Origin: Microbacteriaceae bacterium
GTDB lineage: Bacteria > Actinomycetota > Actinomycetes > Actinomycetales > Microbacteriaceae
Assembly (NCBI GenBank): GCA_947454285.1
Contig: CANGJO010000038.1
Location: forward strand, 1-8,749
DNA length: 8,749 bases
Direction: 5' to 3'
Below are positions 5,810 to 8,749 of this stretch, piece after piece. Within the stretch, counting starts at the first letter, position 1; each line of letters begins with the position of its first letter. The notes under the pieces are model-generated. The model was not told the DNA's origin. It ran no database searches and saw only the letters and a list, made by a program, of their open reading frames with translations. A program made the translations under genes and the position numbers.

Positions 5810-7599
5810 GTTCATCATTATTGAGCAGCATTCTCTTTGTTGTCTTCGTAGCCTTCACCTTGGTTCTTGTGGTGCGAGCTGGTCGTTCAAACAAGCAGTC
5901 CTCTGACTTCTACGACGGCGGTGGCGGCTTCTCTGGTTTCCAGAACGGTCTTGCCATTGCAGGTGACTACATGTCGGCAGCTTCGTTCCTGGGTATCGCG
6001 GGAACCATCGCGCTATTTGGTTACGACGGCTTCCTTTACTCAATCGGATTCCTAGTTGCTTGGTTGGTGGCATTGCTGCTTATTGCTGAGCCACTGCGTA
6101 ACACCGGTCGTTTCACTATGGGTGACGTGTTGTCATTCCGCATGCGACAGATTCCTGTTCGTGGTGCGGCTGCAACTTCAACCATGGTTGTTTCAATTTT
6201 CTACCTGATGGCCCAAATGGTTGGTGCTGGAGCTTTGGTTTCACTTTTGCTAGGTGTGACCGATCCAAATGCCAAGACTTGGATTATCGGTGGTGTTGGA
6301 ATCTTGATGATCATCTACGTAACCGTGGGTGGTATGAAGGGCACAACCTACGTTCAAATCGTGAAGGCATTCTTGCTGATGATTGGTGCGATCTTGATGA
6401 CCGTGATGGTGCTTTGGCACTTTGGCTTCAACATCTCTGATCTGCTTGGTGCTGCTCGCGATGCATCGGGTAAGGGTGAGGCATTCCTTCAGCCGGGCTT
6501 GAAGTTTGGTAAAGAAATTCACGTCAACCCAATCGACCCAACCTCGGCAATTGACGCCGGTAAGACCCTAATCAGCAAGTTGGACTTGATTTCGCTAGGT
6601 ATGGCACTTGTGCTTGGTACCGCGGGTCTGCCACACATTCTGATTCGTTTCTACACCGTGCCAACCGCTAAGGCTGCACGTAAGTCAGTGAACTGGGCGA
6701 TCGGAAACATTGGTGTGTTCTACCTAATGACAATTGCACTTGGATTTGGTGCAGCTGCATTGGTGAGCAGGGCAACCCTGTTCCGTGGCTTCAAGGTTGA
6801 TGCTGCGGGCTGTTTGATTGATGCAAAGAACGTTGCAATCGTTGATGGCTCTAACGCGTGTACCACCATGGACCACATCAAGGACATGGCGCCTGCAGCG
6901 AAGGCGCTAATTGTTCCGGTTGACCCATCGGGCAACGTGGCGGCTCCACAGTTGGCACAGTTCCTTGGTGGCGGTGAAGGCACCACCGGTGGTGCAGTAA
7001 TGCTTGCCATTATTGGTGCGATTGCCTTCGCAACAATCCTTGCTGTGGTTGCTGGTCTTACCTTGGCCAGCTCTTCATCATTCGCACACGACTTGTACGC
7101 AAACGTAATCAAGAAGGGAACTGCAACCGCCAAAGAAGAAGTACGCGTTGCCAAGATCTCTGCTGTGGTTATTGGTGCAATTGCCATTGTGCTTGCGATT
7201 GGAGCTCAGGGTCTGAACGTGGCCTTCCTAGTAGCAATTGCCTTTGCGATTGCGGCTTCTGGAAACCTACCGGCAGTTCTGTATTCACTGTTCTGGAAGA
7301 ACTTCAACACCCGTGGTGCCGTTTGGGCAATCTACGGTGGTTTGTTGTCAGCACTCGTGCTGCTGATCTTCTCTCCGAACGTGACAGGTCTGCCAACCAG
7401 CCTGATTCCATTTGTGGAAGGCGGAGTTCGCTTCGACTACTTCCCACTGGCTAACCCAGGTCTAGTTTCAATTCCGCTTGGCTTCTTCTTTGGCTGGCTT
7501 GGAACTGTGACATCAAGCGAACGCAACCTAGCTAAGTACGCAGAGCTAGAAGTTCGTTCTCTTACTGGTGCGGCAATCGGTAAGGCTGTTCAGCACTAA
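5806..7599 (+). CDS. actP: Cation/acetate (monocarboxylate) symporter, SSS family
   Basis: Sodium:solute symporter family permease that most likely imports acetate and perhaps propionate or pyruvate, like E. coli ActP and corynebacterial MctC. The 597 residues contain about 13 hydrophobic segments, starting with helix 1 at about 5-23. The stretch SDFYDGGGGFSGFQNGLAIAGDYMSAASFLG (about 34-64) and then GRFTMGDVLSFRMR are characteristic of the ActP subgroup. A long polar loop (about 321-397) holds two cysteines, C336 and C352, that could form a disulfide if the loop is outside. SSSSFAHDLYANV follows in the cytoplasmic segment after the next helix. The GTG start overlaps the DUF485 stop (GTGA) and has a good AAGGAG (5792-5797) 8 nt upstream. 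A strong terminator follows 12 nt after the stop. Substrate and coupling ion are inferred from the family, not visible. Confidence 0.9.
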   Translation: MSSSLLSSILFVVFVAFTLVLVVRAGRSNKQSSDFYDGGGGFSGFQNGLAIAGDYMSAASFLGIAGTIALFGYDGFLYSIGFLVAWLVALLLIAEPLRNTGRFTMGDVLSFRMRQIPVRGAAATSTMVVSIFYLMAQMVGAGALVSLLLGVTDPNAKTWIIGGVGILMIIYVTVGGMKGTTYVQIVKAFLLMIGAILMTVMVLWHFGFNISDLLGAARDASGKGEAFLQPGLKFGKEIHVNPIDPTSAIDAGKTLISKLDLISLGMALVLGTAGLPHILIRFYTVPTAKAARKSVNWAIGNIGVFYLMTIALGFGAAALVSRATLFRGFKVDAAGCLIDAKNVAIVDGSNACTTMDHIKDMAPAAKALIVPVDPSGNVAAPQLAQFLGGGEGTTGGAVMLAIIGAIAFATILAVVAGLTLASSSSFAHDLYANVIKKGTATAKEEVRVAKISAVVIGAIAIVLAIGAQGLNVAFLVAIAFAIAASGNLPAVLYSLFWKNFNTRGAVWAIYGGLLSALVLLIFSPNVTGLPTSLIPFVEGGVRFDYFPLANPGLVSIPLGFFFGWLGTVTSSERNLAKYAELEVRSLTGAAIGKAVQH

Positions 7600-7611
7600 G
7601 TTGTCTCAAAA

Positions 7612-7644
7612 AGAAAACCCCCGGTTATGCGCCGGGGGTTTTCT
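7612..7644. terminator. Bidirectional intrinsic terminator
   Basis: A perfect 13-bp stem, AGAAAACCCCCGG paired with CCGGGGGTTTTCT, closes on a 7-nt loop (TTATGCG). On the plus strand the stem ends in a short T run (TTTTCTGTT). On the minus strand the T run is better (TTTTCTTTTTG). It lies between the stops of the convergent symporter gene (7599) and the minus-strand small membrane protein gene (7657), so it can end both transcripts. Confidence 0.93.
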
Positions 7645-7656
7645 GTTGACTAGGTT

Positions 7657-8025
7657 TTAGCGTACCAGGGCAATAAAAAGTGCCACAAAAATTCCCACGA
7701 AGATAGCTGGGGTTAGGTACTTCACCACGTGCATCCATGGTGCAGTCGTGATGATTGATTTTGCCAGCGCAGATTTGGACTTTAGTTTGGCGATGTCTTT
7801 TGCAACGGCCTGAGCCTCATTGGCCGCAGTGAATTCGGCAAGAGCGCCAAGTATTCCAGACGCCAGCAAGATGCCAATCACTGCCCATGTTGTCATTTGA
7901 CCGGCTGCTCTAACTTGATCAACGAGTCCGGCGGTTGTGATCAGTAGAAAGGTTGGCGCCAGCTGAGCAATGATGATTTGTTGGCGAGATTTCTGCCAAA
8001 GGCGGATTAGATCTAGTTCATTCAT
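7657..8025 (-). CDS. Small membrane protein of unknown function
   Basis: I do not recognise a family. The 122-residue product has a short charged, amphipathic N-terminus (MNELDLIRLWQKSRQQ), then a hydrophobic stretch at about 18-35, a clear helix at about 46-66 (TWAVIGILLASGILGAL), a polar, alanine/lysine-rich segment at about 67-95 that could be a short cytoplasmic helix, and a strong C-terminal helix at about 102-121 (AIFVGIFVALFIALV) ending almost at the stop. Translation is well supported: AGGAG at 8032-8036 lies 6 nt before the ATG. The gene stands alone, convergent with the symporter operon and divergent from the DUF2236 gene 45 nt away, and it has its own terminator side with a good T run. 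Coding is supported by the start, the RBS, the terminator and a protein-like hydropathy pattern. Confidence 0.78.
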   Translation of the reverse strand: MNELDLIRLWQKSRQQIIIAQLAPTFLLITTAGLVDQVRAAGQMTTWAVIGILLASGILGALAEFTAANEAQAVAKDIAKLKSKSALAKSIITTAPWMHVVKYLTPAIFVGIFVALFIALVR

Positions 8026-8070
8026 GGTTGACTCCTGTATTGGGCGTTATTTACAGGTTAGGCGAAATTC
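8026..8070. promoter_or_regulatory. Short divergent intergenic region
   Basis: Only 45 nt separate the two divergent starts, so both genes must draw promoter elements from here and from within each other's 5' coding ends. On the minus strand a TAACCT hexamer (8054-8059, TANNNT form) is a possible -10 for the small membrane protein gene, but I see no well-spaced -35. On the plus strand I see no convincing promoter for the DUF2236 gene, only a weak AGG-containing site (8060-8064) 6 nt before its ATG. Shared or coordinated regulation is possible but not shown. Confidence 0.4.
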
Positions 8071-8749
8071 ATGGGCAAATCCGCATTGAAAAACAATGCG
8101 TTCCAAGAGGCACTATCGGTGCGGTTTCGTCGTTTGCTTTCCGGTGACCCAAAGGGTGTTCCGCCTTGGCTTGATGTAATTGCCGCCGGCGATGAAGCCG
8201 GATTCTTTTTACCAACCGATGCGCCTTGGGTTGTGCACGCCGATTTTGGAACACTGGTTGGTGGCATTCGCGCACTGTTGATGCAGGCGCTGCACCCCGG
8301 TTCGCTTACCGGCGTGAAGAATCATTCGCGCTACCAATCGGATCCGCTTGGTCGCTTAGCTGGAACAATCCGATGGCTCACCATCACAACTTTTGGTTCA
8401 AAGACCGCGGTGCTCGGCGAGGCTTCGCGCGTGAACCGATTGCACACCCGAGTTACCGGCGAGTACACCACCGGCGCGGGCGAGCGGGTTGCTTACAAGG
8501 CTGCTGATCAAGATCTTTTGCTTTGGGTTCACATTGCTTTTATGGAATCGTTCTTGGTTGCTCACGAACAGTTTGCCTGGCGTGAGATTCCTAAGGGTGG
8601 TGCTGCAACCGGTGCCGATAATTATGTTTCGCAGTGGAGTGCATCGGTAGCGCCGCTTGGTCTGACTAGTGTGCCAATGAGTCGAGCAGAGATGGACGCA
8701 ACCATTGCCCAGATTTACGAGACTGGATTATTGGCTGCCAGTGACGACA
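8071..8749 (+). CDS. DUF2236 (MpaB/Lcp-like) oxygenase-family protein, 3'-truncated by window edge
   Basis: The first 226 residues are visible and the frame is open to the last base, so the gene continues beyond the window. The pattern fits DUF2236, the family of fungal MpaB and the heme-containing latex-clearing protein Lcp: ALLMQALHPG (68-77), HSRYQSDPLGRL (85-96), TTFG (106-109), VNRLHTRVTG (121-130), LLLWVHIAFMESFL (149-162) and GADNYVSQW near 184-192. Conserved histidines are H75, H85, H125 and H154; some may bind heme or metal in relatives. No signal peptide is seen, so it is probably cytoplasmic. The ATG at 8071 is chosen because a TAG stop at 8059-8061 lies in frame just upstream and no other start precedes the conserved region; the Shine-Dalgarno (AGGCG, 6 nt upstream) is weak. 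Most bacterial members are uncharacterised, so the substrate is unknown. Confidence 0.88.
   Translation, partial: MGKSALKNNAFQEALSVRFRRLLSGDPKGVPPWLDVIAAGDEAGFFLPTDAPWVVHADFGTLVGGIRALLMQALHPGSLTGVKNHSRYQSDPLGRLAGTIRWLTITTFGSKTAVLGEASRVNRLHTRVTGEYTTGAGERVAYKAADQDLLLWVHIAFMESFLVAHEQFAWREIPKGGAATGADNYVSQWSASVAPLGLTSVPMSRAEMDATIAQIYETGLLAASDD

Noticed and set aside
6720..7187. Minus-strand open frame (155 codons) opposite the symporter gene
   Set aside because: It is antisense to conserved transmembrane helices; its alanine/threonine-rich product is explained by the complement of hydrophobic codons.
8226..8507. Plus-strand open frame of 93 codons in the DUF2236 region
   Set aside because: It is out of frame with the conserved DUF2236 reading, begins at an internal TTG and has an arginine/histidine/tryptophan-rich product unlike a real protein.
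1..8749. Mobile element, phage, CRISPR or defence island
   Set aside because: No transposase, integrase, direct-repeat array, terminal inverted repeats or composition break is visible; the gene content is housekeeping plus ordinary transport and metabolism.

Overview
The window looks like ordinary chromosome from an actinobacterium, most likely a Microbacteriaceae-type member of the Micrococcales with moderate G+C (about half by eye, compared with the ~70% usual in that family). The inference rests on four things. TopA has no zinc ribbons and ends in a lysine-rich tail. The order topA-tmk-holB-secreted alpha/beta hydrolase is one I associate with this group. GTG/TTG starts are used beside ATG. 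The DUF485 plus acetate-type symporter pair has actinobacterial-style sequences. Small-genome freshwater lineages such as Rhodoluna/Aquiluna would fit, but the species cannot be fixed from the sequence alone.

Layout. (1) Positions 2-5338 form a tight plus-strand gene train: the 3' three-quarters of topA (DNA topoisomerase I), tmk (thymidylate kinase, start overlapping the topA stop), holB (DNA polymerase III delta' clamp-loader subunit, 10 nt later), and a secreted TAP-like serine hydrolase lipoprotein whose TTG start abuts the holB stop. The first three serve DNA topology, dTTP supply and clamp loading; the hydrolase appears to be carried along in the same transcription unit. (2) Positions 5339-5482 are the only substantial gap on this strand. 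It holds a near-palindrome, a possible -10 box and three small hairpins just before the next ribosome binding site. (3) Positions 5483-7599 hold a two-gene operon, a DUF485 two-helix membrane protein and an SSS-family acetate/monocarboxylate symporter (ActP/MctC type), with a 4-nt overlap. (4) A strong bidirectional terminator lies at 7612-7644, followed by a convergent minus-strand gene for a small membrane protein of unknown function (7657-8025). (5) Diverging from it after 45 nt is a plus-strand DUF2236 (MpaB/Lcp-like oxygenase) gene that runs off the right edge.

I found no tRNA, rRNA, CRISPR array, insertion sequence, prophage or clear sign of horizontal transfer, and no convincing new multi-gene system. 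The parts most worth a second look are the structured leader and operator-like palindrome before the symporter operon, the unknown small membrane protein, and the DUF2236 gene.
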